From: CAIVVT01 sp963823095 | GTDB lineage: Bacteria > Acidobacteriota > Terriglobia > Bryobacterales > Bryobacteraceae | Assembly (NCBI GenBank): GCA_963823095.1 | Contig: CAWGKI010000012.1 | Coordinates: forward strand, 1-64,000 | Direction of reading: 5' to 3' | DNA length: 64,000 nt | Shown here: positions 45,903 through 56,100 of the stretch, piece by piece | How the letters are laid out: every line of letters starts with the position of its first letter | Position numbering within the stretch: the first letter of the stretch is position 1 | Position numbers and translations under genes: made by a program | Notes under the pieces: model-generated | Seen by the model: only the letters and a program-made list of their open reading frames with translations | Told to the model about the DNA's origin: nothing | The model's database searches: none

Positions 45903-46339
45903 GACTCTCAACGCTTTCCATTGCCTGAAGATACGCTCGGTACTGGTCCAAAAGTACACTATTTTGTCTGAAACTCTGTCACAGGAGTGAAATAGGTGTA
46001 TTCACCGAGCCTGAATCCTCCTTAGAATAGATGGGTGGACGCTGACAAACCAGACGGTCGCGCTAAAACTGTGCGCAAACCACGCTGGACAGGTGGCGCG
46101 GCCACGAGCGCTGATTGAAATGCCTTCCGCCTTTGCTGCGGAGATGGCCAATTAGATTTCACTGAATCGGGCAGAATGCTTCCCATGCCATGCATCATCG
46201 CCATTTCGACTCTCCGGGACGACGGGCAGCAGCTCATTCGGATCCAAGGGGGTAATGTGCGTTCGATGAGGCGTCCTACCGGACTCGGCCGGCGGGACAG
46301 TCTCCAGACCTCTGTCGTCCCAGGTAAGGGGGGACTTCA
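45903..46339. other. Gene-free stretch upstream of the cellulose operon
   Basis: No convincing frame, RNA gene or repeat. At the right end, AAGGGGGGA precedes the bcsQ ATG. I looked for a c-di-GMP riboswitch (GEMM-like consensus) upstream of the operon and do not see one. Confidence 0.5.
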
Positions 46340-47602
46340 ATGAGCGACCCCAAGCGCAATTCTTTGGAACGCGTTGAATCGATGTTCAGTGACGACATCG
46401 AGACGATCTGCGAGCAAATCGGTTTCGACCCGAAGCTCTACGTCGAGTTCCCTCGCAAGAACCGCATCCCCGAGTTTCCGTCTCGGGAACCGGATCGGGA
46501 AGTGCCGCCGCCCGCCGCGCCGGCTCCCGCCGGAAATGTCGCGAGTTCCGCGGGAAGCGGCAGCTTCTTTCCGCCGCCTGCCGCTCCGGTGAAGCAACCC
46601 CTCGCCACCGAGATTGCGGAACAGCCGCGGATGCAGCAGGCCGTTAACTCGTCCTGGCCTACAACAGCGCCCGCCCCCGCGCACGCGCAGGCTTCAGTCA
46701 GGTCCGCCCAGGCGCCCGTCTCAGGCCGCCGCTCCCGCGTACACTCCCGCTCCGAGGCCCGTGTCGGCTCCCTTGCCGGCGCGCCCTCCGCAACCCCTGC
46801 CCATCGACAGACCCGTCGAGACGCCATCCTCTCCTCTCCCGCCAATTCAGCGCCAGATCGCCGTTCAGGGACTTGCGTGCAGGACTGCGGGCGCTTCTCG
46901 AAGAGTTGGGTGGCGAGGAAAGGCCGGTCGAACAGCGTCCGCAACGGCGGGCCAGGGCCATCATTGTGGCGCCCGCGGTGAGCGGAATGGGGTGCTCTAC
47001 CCTGACTGCCACCTTAGCCCGCTATTACCAGAACCGCGGCGAAGGCGTTCTCATCTTCGACGACCGGGAAGACGGTCTGTTGCGGCTCCATTTTCAGGCA
47101 GCCGACACCGTCGCCATTCCGATCATGAGCAGGGAGAGTGCGCCGACGCTTTCCGTCACCTGGTTTCAGGAGCCGATGTCCCGGCACCAGATGGATTATC
47201 GCTGGTTCCTGATGGACACGAAATCCGTGACCCCGGCTCTGGTGAATGCGCAGTTGTCGCCAGGGATCTTGCTACCTGGTCCCCGTTCTGGCCGACATGC
47301 GCGGCGTGAAGGCAGCCGTGCGGTTCTCCGAGCAATTGGATAGTTATGAAAGCGAACAAGGCCGCCGGCTCGCTTTCTACTTCGTTCTCAATCAATTCGA
47401 TCGCGCGAGTCGTTTACAGGAGGAAATGCGCCAGCACCTGATGCGCCGCCTCGGTGGACGCCTGGCGCCGGTCGCGATTCGTTGGTCCGAAGAGGTCGGC
47501 GCGGCGCTGGCCGAAGGCGCGACCGTATTGGACTACGCTCCGGAATCGCCGGCGGCGCAAGACTTCGAGAGCCTCGGGGAGTGGTTGGCGGGTCTGGGGT
47601 GA
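46340..47602 (+). pseudogene. bcsQ: Cellulose biosynthesis protein BcsQ-like, ParA/MinD fold (three frameshifts)
   Basis: An N-terminal ~60 residues (RVESMFSDDIETICEQIGFD) and a long Pro/Ala-rich linker lead to a ParA-like domain: ARAIIVAPAVSGMGCSTLTA, VLIFDDREDGLLRLHFQA, YRWFLMDTKSVTPALVNAQL, VPVLADMRGVKAAVRFSEQL and AFYFVLNQFDRAS. The frame changes near 46715, 46870 and 47270. The P-loop SGMGCST lacks the Lys of KGGxGKT, as also seen in enterobacterial BcsQ. BcsQ helps place the cellulose machine. Its neighbours are the other bcs genes. Confidence 0.75.
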
Positions 47603-47671
47603 TGAGCCTTCGGCTCTGGGAACCCACGTCCGGGAATCCCGCCACCAGGAATACCACCAGAGAATAGAACG

Positions 47672-50600
47672 ATGAGCGGATCCAAAAAGAAGTCCGGCCC
47701 CGGACTGCTAACCAAACTCCTCATCCTGCTGTGCATCGTCGCGCTCGGACTGATGGCGAGCGTCCGCTTCGAGTGGAGGGATCAGGCCCTTTTCGGTATC
47801 GCCACCTTCCTCCTCGCCGTGTGGATCAACCGCCGGTCGAACACCTATTCCGGCACCCTTCTTCTGGTGGTCCTCTCACTTTTCAGCACCCTCCGCTATG
47901 GCTATTGGCGCTACAGCGAGACCTTCCGGCATCTTAACGCCACCGGCTTGATGAACCTGGGTTGGGACACGATCTTTCCGCTCATGCTCCTTTTCGCGGA
48001 GACCTACGCCATTGTGGTCCTGGCGCTCGGCTACTTCCAGAGCCTTCGTCCGCTAGACCGCTATCCGACGCCCCTGCCGCGCGATCTCGAAGAATGGCCG
48101 ATGGTGGACGTCTACGTGCCCACCTACAACGAACCCCTGGACGTGGTGATGCCCACCGTCCTCGCTGCTATGAGGCTGGACTGGCCGCCGGACAAGATCA
48201 ACGTGTTCATCCTCGACGACGGACGGCGTCAGGAGTTTCGCGAGTTCGCCGAAGCCTGTGGCTGCGGCTACATGATCCGCTCGGACAACAAGGGCGCGAA
48301 GGCCGGCAACATCAACAGTGCGATGGCGCAGACCAAAGGCGAGTTCATCGCCATCTTCGACTGCGACCACATCCCCACGCGATCGTTCCTGCAAATGACC
48401 ATGGGCTGGTTCTTGAAGGACCCGGACCTGGCCATGGTGCAGACGCCGCACTATTTCTATACGCCCGATCCCTTCGAGAAGAACCTCAATATCTTCGGGG
48501 AGGTCCCCAACGAGGGCGCGCTGTTCTACGGGGTCGTACAGAACTGCAACGACTTCTGGAACGCGACATTCTTCTGCGGATCGTGCGCCGCCATTCGCCG
48601 GACGGCGCTCATGGAAGTAGGCGGCATCGCGGTGGAGACCGTCACCGAGGACGCGCACACCGCCCTAAAAATGCAGCGCCGCGGCTGGAATACGGCCTAC
48701 ATCCGCTTCCCGCAGGCGGCCGGTCTCGCCACCGCCAGCCTCGCCGACCATATCGGCCAACGCATCCGCTGGGCGCGCGGAATGGTCCAGATCCTCAGGA
48801 TCGACTGCCCGCTGTTCGGGCGCGGCCTGAAGTGGCCGCAGCGCCTGTGTTACCTGAACAGCACGCTGCACTACCTCTACGCCGTCCCGCGCCTGATCTT
48901 CTTGACCGCGCCGCTCGTCTACCTGCTGCTGAATCGCTCGAACGTCTATGGCTATGTGGCGACCATCCTCGCCTACGCCTTCCCGCACATTGCCCAATCG
49001 ACGCTCACCAACTCGCGCATCCAGGGCCGCTATCGCCACTCGTTCTGGAACGAGGTTTACGAGACCGTCCTCGCGCCGTACATCCTGATTCCGACAACGC
49101 TCGCGCTGATCAGCCCCAAGCACGGCAAGTTCAATGTCACGCCTAAAAGCCAGAGCTTAGAGCACTCTTACTTCGCCTGGCACGCGGCGTGGCCCGTGAT
49201 CGCGATCCTTGCCCTGAACGTCGCGGGAATCACAATGGGCGGCCTGAGGTTGATCACTGAGCCCGAACGCCAGCCCGCGCTGCTGATGAACATGTTCTGG
49301 GCTTTGTTGAATGTCATGATCCTGGGCGCCTCTGTCGCCGTCGCCGCGGAAAGACGCCAGCGGCGGACTGAGGCGCGGCTCGAGCGGCGCTATCCGGCGC
49401 GCCTGATCCTGGACGATGGTACGGTCCTCCCTGGCGAGACCATGGACATGTCGAACAGCGGCGTCGCGTTCGTGCTGGACGAAGCTGCCGAAGTCCCCGA
49501 CTCGGGCGTGGTGACCTTGCTTGTCACCGCGTCGGACGAAGAGGCGGCTCTCCCCGTCGAGATCGTGGGCGTGAAGGACCGCTTGGTCCGGATGCGCTAC
49601 GGCGAGCTTGAAATGCACCAGCGCGACGCGATCACACGCATGATCTTCGCAGGTGCGGACCTCTGGCTGACGGGTCTGGAGGCGAAGACCTTCGATCGGC
49701 CTGGACAGAGTTTCGTTCGCATTCTGCGCGTGGCCGTACGGGGCATCATGCTGATTCCAACCGCCATGTTCGCGCGCGCCGAGGAGCCTCCGCCGCCTGT
49801 CGCGGTGCGGCCCAAACGGACTCGCGCCCGCCAGACCACTTTGCCACTCTTACTAGCCGCCGCGCTCGGCCTGTGGGCAGGTGCGGACCGGTCCTTCGCG
49901 GCCAATAAGCCCGCCACTCCTGCCGCGTCCGCAATGCCCGGTTTCGAAGAGGTCCGCGACTTCCGCCTGTTGGGCGAGCGGCAGCCGATCGTGCTGCGCG
50001 GTACCGATGTGCAGGCCGCCATCAATTTCAGCTTGCCCCTGGCCAAAGTAGCCACCGAGGCGCGGCTGGGTCTGAACTACCAGTTGTCCCCACAACTCGA
50101 CGCCAGCAAGAGTGAGTTGCAGGTTGTCCTGAACGGTTCTTACGTCGGATCGGTGACCCTGGAGCGGGGCGGCGCGGGAGCCGACGCGTTCAGCCATGCG
50201 GAGATCGCCATTCCCGCCGAACTTCTGATCGCGCAAAACACGTTGAGCTTCCAGTTGAAGGGCCAGTGCGACGGCGCTTGTTCCGGCAGTGAAGCGGATT
50301 ATCGGACCGTTATCGACCTGTCCAGCAGTCTCCGGATCGCCGGAGAAATCATCCCCTGGCCCAACGAACTGTCGCTGCTGCCCGCGCCTTTCTTCGATCC
50401 TAATTTGCAGCAGGCGGTGGAACTCGCATTCGTTCTGCCTCCTGAGTCGGATGCGCAGGTCCTCAAGGCCGCGGGCCTGGTGGCGTCCTATTTCGGCGCG
50501 CTGGCCGACCACCGCGGATTGCGCTTTCCCGTCTCGCGCGCCGGCCTGCCCAAGGGCAACGTCGTGGTTTTCGCCGTCAATGGAGCTGCCGATCTGGCGG

Positions 50601-52012
50601 CGCTGAAAATGGACGAGCCGGACGGCCCAGTCGTTGCCCTCCGCGACAATCCGGCCGACGCTTCGGGCAAGGTGCTCGTGCTCGGCGGGAGGGACAGCTC
50701 GCAGGTTCTTCACGCGGCGGAGGCTTTTGCCCGTGGGCTCGCCGTAAATAAAGGCGACCGGATGGCGGTTGCGGGCATGTCTGCCGCGCCGCCCAGAGTG
50801 CCTTACGACTCGCCTCGCTGGCTGCGTTCCGGTCAGTTGACTCGCGTCGGCGAATCCACTTCCGACGAGCAGTTGCGCGTTGAGGGCAGCGGAGTCGTGC
50901 GCTGGTATTTCCGCCTTCCCCCCGACCTCTACTTCGGATCGAGGGAGGGCGTGCCGCTGCGCTTGCATTACCGCTATGCGCCTCTTCCCAGCGACTCCCG
51001 GGCGGAGGTGCGGATCAAGATCAACGGCATCGACGTCGCCACTCGCCGCTTCGACGGTGGAAAGCGGACCGAGTCTATCCGCGACACGGTGGAGATTCCC
51101 GTGGCCGCGCTTTACCCCAGGAATACGCTGACCCTGGAGTTTAAGGCCATCGACTCGGGCGCGCACAAGTCCACTCCAACCGGCAGCCTGCTGCGCGACA
51201 GCGAACTGGACCTGCGGGGAATTCCCCACTTCTCCACGCTGCCTAGACTCGATCTCTTTGCCAAGGCGGGTTTCCCGTTTACCCGCATGGCGGACCTCTC
51301 CGGCGCCGCCGTGGTTCTCCCCGAACGGCCCTCGCCAGAGGAACTGAGAGCCTATCTGGAATTGATGGGCTTCTTTGCGGCTCAAACGGGTCTGCCCGGT
51401 TTGCAGGTCGATGTTCTCGATCCGCAACGTGCTGCTCGTGCGGGCGACAAGGACCTGCTCGTGATTGGCACCCTCGATTCCATGCCGCTGTTTTCCAGTT
51501 GGGGCCCGCAAATGCCGCTCAGAATGGAGAAGACCGGGTTGGTCCTCAACCGTCCCGAATCCATCTATTTGCGTCTTCTATCCATCCCCGTCATGAGCGA
51601 GGGCAGGGAATGGCGCAGGCTGAGCGACCGGCTCTCCGGCGAAGCCGCTTCCGGCCTCGTGCTCCAGGAATTCGTCTCGCCGCTCAACCCGCAGCGAACC
51701 GTTGTCGCCGTCAGCGCCACTTCTGCCGCGTCCTTTGAGCAACTGATCGACGCCTTGGATCGTTCTCTCCAGGAGGAAGAGGTTTATGGAACGGTGAGCC
51801 TCCAGACCGCCAAGGGCTTCGATTCCTACAGGCTGCCCTCCGCCAGTTACTCGCTGGGCGAACTGGGCTGGCTGGAGGCCATGAATTATTGGGTCTACAA
51901 GTGCATGTGGCTTGTGCCCATCCTGGTTCTGCTGATCGGTCTGTTCCTCGCCAGCATCACGTCGGGCTGGGTCGAGCGGCACGCTGAGGAGAGGCTGCGG
52001 ATCGACTCATGA
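47672..52012 (+). CDS. bcsAB: Cellulose synthase catalytic subunit fused to BcsB
   Basis: 1446 residues, intact. Residues 1-~570 are BcsA: helices, FILDDGRR, FIAIFDCDH (DxD), VTEDAHTALK (TED) and QRIRWARG (QxxRW). The PilZ domain follows (RRYPAR, then DMSNSG), the c-di-GMP site that activates synthesis. After ~residue 700 comes a second leader-like helix (TTLPLLLAAALGLWAGADR) and BcsB: two carbohydrate-binding-like domains, a flavodoxin-like fold, and the C-terminal anchor (MWLVPILVLLIGLFLASI). Such AcsAB fusions are known from Komagataeibacter. Makes beta-1,4-glucan from UDP-glucose and passes it across the inner membrane. Confidence 0.95.
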   Translation: MSGSKKKSGPGLLTKLLILLCIVALGLMASVRFEWRDQALFGIATFLLAVWINRRSNTYSGTLLLVVLSLFSTLRYGYWRYSETFRHLNATGLMNLGWDTIFPLMLLFAETYAIVVLALGYFQSLRPLDRYPTPLPRDLEEWPMVDVYVPTYNEPLDVVMPTVLAAMRLDWPPDKINVFILDDGRRQEFREFAEACGCGYMIRSDNKGAKAGNINSAMAQTKGEFIAIFDCDHIPTRSFLQMTMGWFLKDPDLAMVQTPHYFYTPDPFEKNLNIFGEVPNEGALFYGVVQNCNDFWNATFFCGSCAAIRRTALMEVGGIAVETVTEDAHTALKMQRRGWNTAYIRFPQAAGLATASLADHIGQRIRWARGMVQILRIDCPLFGRGLKWPQRLCYLNSTLHYLYAVPRLIFLTAPLVYLLLNRSNVYGYVATILAYAFPHIAQSTLTNSRIQGRYRHSFWNEVYETVLAPYILIPTTLALISPKHGKFNVTPKSQSLEHSYFAWHAAWPVIAILALNVAGITMGGLRLITEPERQPALLMNMFWALLNVMILGASVAVAAERRQRRTEARLERRYPARLILDDGTVLPGETMDMSNSGVAFVLDEAAEVPDSGVVTLLVTASDEEAALPVEIVGVKDRLVRMRYGELEMHQRDAITRMIFAGADLWLTGLEAKTFDRPGQSFVRILRVAVRGIMLIPTAMFARAEEPPPPVAVRPKRTRARQTTLPLLLAAALGLWAGADRSFAANKPATPAASAMPGFEEVRDFRLLGERQPIVLRGTDVQAAINFSLPLAKVATEARLGLNYQLSPQLDASKSELQVVLNGSYVGSVTLERGGAGADAFSHAEIAIPAELLIAQNTLSFQLKGQCDGACSGSEADYRTVIDLSSSLRIAGEIIPWPNELSLLPAPFFDPNLQQAVELAFVLPPESDAQVLKAAGLVASYFGALADHRGLRFPVSRAGLPKGNVVVFAVNGAADLAALKMDEPDGPVVALRDNPADASGKVLVLGGRDSSQVLHAAEAFARGLAVNKGDRMAVAGMSAAPPRVPYDSPRWLRSGQLTRVGESTSDEQLRVEGSGVVRWYFRLPPDLYFGSREGVPLRLHYRYAPLPSDSRAEVRIKINGIDVATRRFDGGKRTESIRDTVEIPVAALYPRNTLTLEFKAIDSGAHKSTPTGSLLRDSELDLRGIPHFSTLPRLDLFAKAGFPFTRMADLSGAAVVLPERPSPEELRAYLELMGFFAAQTGLPGLQVDVLDPQRAARAGDKDLLVIGTLDSMPLFSSWGPQMPLRMEKTGLVLNRPESIYLRLLSIPVMSEGREWRRLSDRLSGEAASGLVLQEFVSPLNPQRTVVAVSATSAASFEQLIDALDRSLQEEEVYGTVSLQTAKGFDSYRLPSASYSLGELGWLEAMNYWVYKCMWLVPILVLLIGLFLASITSGWVERHAEERLRIDS

Positions 52013-53133
52013 TCTCCAGGCGCGCCATGCTTCAGACGACGGCAATCGCGGCGACTTCTCCCGGCGCCCTCTTCGCGGCTCCAGGCTGGACATTGTGGGA
52101 GACCTTCGCCCCCCGTCTCGTCGATTCCCAGGGACGCGTGATCGACCGCGCCGCCGGAGATCGCACCACCTCCGAAGGCCAGTCGTACGGTCTGTTCTTC
52201 TCCCTGGTGGCCGGGGATCGGAAACGCTTCGACCTCATCCTGGACTGGACGCAAAAGAATCTTGCGCGCGGCGATCTCGGCTCCCGTCTGCCGGCCTGGT
52301 TGTACGGTAAGACAGCGGGTGGATCGTCCTCCATCCTCGACGCCAATCCCGCCTCGGACGCCGATCTCTGGCTGGCCTACACGCTCATGCAAGCAGGCCG
52401 GCTTTGGGAGACCAAACGCTACGCCGATCTGGGATCGCGGCTCGCATCGCTCATCTCGGAACACGAGGTCAAGGAGCTTCCCGGCCTCGGAGCCATGCTG
52501 TTGCCGGGAGCCAACGGCTTCACGAGCCAGCCGGGCGCTTTCCAATTGAACTCCAGCTACCTCCCCCTGCAGTTGTTCGCCGCCCTCGCGCAGGCTCAGC
52601 CGAACGGTCCGTGGCAGAGGATCGCCGGCAACGTGCCGCGCGTCATCAAAGGGTCGGCGCCGTCGGGATACGCTCTCGATTGGGTGACGTACCGCAGCGG
52701 GACCGGCTTCGTGGCGGAGACCACCCGCTACGGCAAGCCGCTGTGCAGCTACGACGCCGTTCGGGTCTACCTTTGGGCGGGCATGCTCGACGCGGGGACG
52801 CCCGGCCGCTGGCAGATCCTTCAGTCCTTGTACGGCATGAGCGAACATCTGAAGAAAGTCGCCTTTCCGGCCTCCGAAATCCTGCCCGGCGGCGCCGTGG
52901 TGAACGCACAGAGTCCGGTTGGGTTTTCCGCCGCGGTCATGCCATACCTGGCTGCAATCGACGATAAGCCGGGCTCGGCTCGTCAGCGGCTGCGCGTTCA
53001 GCAGAAGCTGGAGTCGGGCGGCGAGCTTCGATATTACGATATGTGCCTGGGGTTATTTGCGTTAGGTTGGATGCAAGGATACTACCGTTTTGACTCTAAA
53101 GGCGCGTTGGTCCTGAACGGGAGTGGGAGATGA
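52009..53133 (+). CDS. bcsZ: GH8 endo-beta-1,4-glucanase of the cellulose operon
   Basis: 374 residues, start overlaps bcsAB by ATGA. Export signal with a twin Arg (MISRRAMLQTTAIAATSPGA). GH8 catalytic residues: Glu in TTSEGQSYGL, Asp in DADLWLAYTL, Asp in CSYDAVRVYLW. Trims nascent glucan in the periplasm, needed for efficient cellulose export. Confidence 0.94.
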   Translation: MISRRAMLQTTAIAATSPGALFAAPGWTLWETFAPRLVDSQGRVIDRAAGDRTTSEGQSYGLFFSLVAGDRKRFDLILDWTQKNLARGDLGSRLPAWLYGKTAGGSSSILDANPASDADLWLAYTLMQAGRLWETKRYADLGSRLASLISEHEVKELPGLGAMLLPGANGFTSQPGAFQLNSSYLPLQLFAALAQAQPNGPWQRIAGNVPRVIKGSAPSGYALDWVTYRSGTGFVAETTRYGKPLCSYDAVRVYLWAGMLDAGTPGRWQILQSLYGMSEHLKKVAFPASEILPGGAVVNAQSPVGFSAAVMPYLAAIDDKPGSARQRLRVQQKLESGGELRYYDMCLGLFALGWMQGYYRFDSKGALVLNGSGR

Positions 53134-56100
53134 GCAATCGCATCGCTTGCGCAATCTGGCTGGCTTTGGCCTCCTGGCAGGTCATTGCCGCACCCCCCCC
53201 GGCGCGGTCATCCGAGAATTCGCCCGCGAAATCCCCTGCGGCTTCACCCGCCACTTCGCCCGCCGTCTCCATCCTGCTCCGTAAAGCCGCCGCGCTCGAA
53301 GGCCGTGGCCGGCTCGACCTGGCCGCCCAGACCTGGCAGCAAGTGCTGGTGGCGGAACCGAGCCAGCCCGACGCCCTCGCCGGTCTGGCCCGCTGGGCTC
53401 AGCAGAACGGAAAGCCCCTCGAAGCCAAGGGCTACCTCGACAAACTCAGGCAGAGCGGGCGTTCTCTCGCCACTCTGCCCGCTCCGAAGGTCGCTCAGAC
53501 CGGACGCCTCGAAGAGGCCGGGCGTCTGGCGCGAAACCGGCAGTATGCCGAGGCGCTGGCGATCTACCGCGAGGTCCTGGGTGACGAACCGCCGCCCGGG
53601 CCGATGGCCATTGCGTACTACGAAACCATGGCCTCCGCGCCCGATGGATGGAAGCCGGCCACTGTCGGACTCCAGAAACTGGCCGCAGGCTACCCCGAGT
53701 CTTATGAATACCGGCTTTCTCTCGGCAAGCTTTACAGCTACAAGGCCGAGAGCCGCGCAGCCGGCATCAAAATGCTGGAAGGCGTCCCCGGCGATGCCGC
53801 TCGCGCCGCTTTACGCCAGGCGCTGATCTGGGATGGATCCAAGCCCGCCAATAAGGCGGCTCTACAGGCTTATCTGGCCAAGAACCCCGACGCGGAGCTG
53901 CAGAAGCTTCTCACTGACATGCCGAAGTTTCAGGCCTCGGTCGTGGGAGCGATGACCGCCGCCGAACAGCATGGCTATGACCTATTGAATGCCGGCAAGC
54001 TGGACGAGGCGCAGGCCCGGCTGGAACAAGTGCTCAAGGATTCTCCGCGCAGCGTGGCGGCAATGACCGGGCTCGGCTACGTTGCCATGAAACGCGAGGA
54101 CTTCGCGGGCGCCGCGGAGTATTTCGAAGTCGCCGCGGCTGCGTCGCCGAAGGACAAGCAGATCAAGACGGCGCTCGACTCGGCGCGCTTCTTCTTGCAC
54201 GTCCAGACTGGGACGCGCGCCCTCAAAGACAACGACACGGCCCGCGCTAAGTCCGAATTCGAACAAGCCGTCGCTTTGCGTCCGGACGATCTCATCGCCG
54301 TGCGCGGCCTCGCCGGATCGCAATTGAAACTGGGCGACAAGGCGGCCACGCTGCCCCTTTTTGAGCGGCTTACAAAGGCCGAGCCCGCCATCGCCGGCAA
54401 CTGGCAAGGTCTCTTCGAGGCAAGATCCGCCAAAGACGGGCCCAAGGCTGGCTTGGACCTTCTCAAGAAGATGCCCCCCGCCGTGCTCAAGACCCTGATG
54501 GCCCGGATGGGCTTCAAGTTGACGGTTGCCTCGTCCGAGCTTGAGTCAGGCAACAAGGCCGAAGCCGAAAAGATCGTCTCACTCGCCCAGGCCCAGCTCA
54601 AGGATGATTCGGCGGCGCTCACCGGCGACGAGAAGCTGCAACTCGCAGGGCTGCTTCTCACCCTGGAACGAACCTCCGAGTCGGAGGCGTTGTTCCGCGA
54701 AGCGACCGTCAAGACGCCGGACAACCCGGCCGTCTGGGAAGGGTTGTTGAGCGCTCAGATGAAGGCGGGCCAGGAGCAGGCTGCCTACGCGTCGCTGCTG
54801 TCCGTCCCCGAAACCACCTACCAGGAAGGTCTGAAACGCAGCGGTTTCCTGCGTGCCGCCGCGTTGCTGCAGGCCAAGTATGGCGCGCCGGGCACGGCCG
54901 AGGAACTGCTCCGCAAGGTCCTCGCCTCGCCCATGCCTGCCAGTGAACGCGAGGGCGCGCTCCTGCTTCTCGCCTCCACCGCGCTCACTCGTGGCGATGC
55001 GAAGCAGGCCGCCGACGTTGCCGCTCAACTCGTGGAAGCCAGCCCGCAGAACTCCGACGGCTGGAAGCTCCTGATCTCGGCCAAACAGCAGCAGAAGCTC
55101 CCCATCGAGGCCAGTGACGCGGCGAAGCGGATTCCCCCCGGCCTCATGCTCAAGCTCCAGGAAGATCCCGACTTCATTGCCTTGATGGCCTCCGTCGAGG
55201 ACGCCAACGGCGATACGGAAGCCGCCATGCGCAGCGTGAAGTCGGCCATCGAGCGCTTTGAGGCCGTTCACAAGACCACTCCAGTCGGCCTCCAACTCCA
55301 ACTGGCCTGGCTCCTGCTCAACAGCGGCGGCGACGAGAAGGAGCTTTATTCGACGCTCACGACGCTCCGCATGCGCCGCGACACTACACCTGAGCAAACC
55401 CGCGCGTTCCAGGAGATCTGGAGCGTCTGGATCCGCCGCAGAGCCGAAAAAGCTCGCAAGGATGGCGATCCCAAGACTCAGGTGGCGATCCTCGATGCCG
55501 GTACGAAGCTGCTGCCAAAGGACAAAGAAATCCGCCAGGCGCTGGCTGGGGCATTGCTCGGCGCGGGAGAGACGCGCCGGGCTCTGGTTTTATATAAGGG
55601 CATCCTTGCCGGTACGCCGACCGCCGAAGAGTTCGCCGGCGCCGTGGGCGCGGCCATCAAGCTGAACGATCCGGTGGCGCAGCAGTGGCTCCGCGTAGGC
55701 ATGCAACGCTTCCCGCAGGAGCCGGCTTTGCTCGAACTCGCCGGGCGCCAGTCCGCCAGCAAGGGCGAGTACTCCAAGGCTCAACTTTACTGGCGCGAGG
55801 CTTTGGCGGCGGGTGAGATTCAGGCTGCGAAAAAGCCCGGCACTCTGTCGCCGAACGATCCGCAACGCAGCCTCGCCGGATTGCTGGTCGGCCAGGATGT
55901 CATCATGCCCAACGGCGACATCGCCAAGGAAGTCGCCGGCAGGGAAGCTCCAGGCACCTTCGGCCTGTTCCCCTTCATCGATCAGAAGAAGCCGAAGGCT
56001 CTATCCGAACAAGTGGACGAGGAGTTGAGTGCTCTCGACGGGCGCAATGCACCGTTCCTGAGCGGCGGTCCGAATATCGAGGCGCGTGGCGGCCGCTCCG

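Noticed and set aside
45793..45990. Small frame after the RNase III-domain gene
   Set aside because: No ribosome site, no motif, overlaps the end of the previous frame; probably non-coding.
49853..51511. Long minus-strand frame inside bcsAB
   Set aside because: Antisense shadow of high-GC coding DNA; the plus-strand frame has all cellulose synthase motifs.
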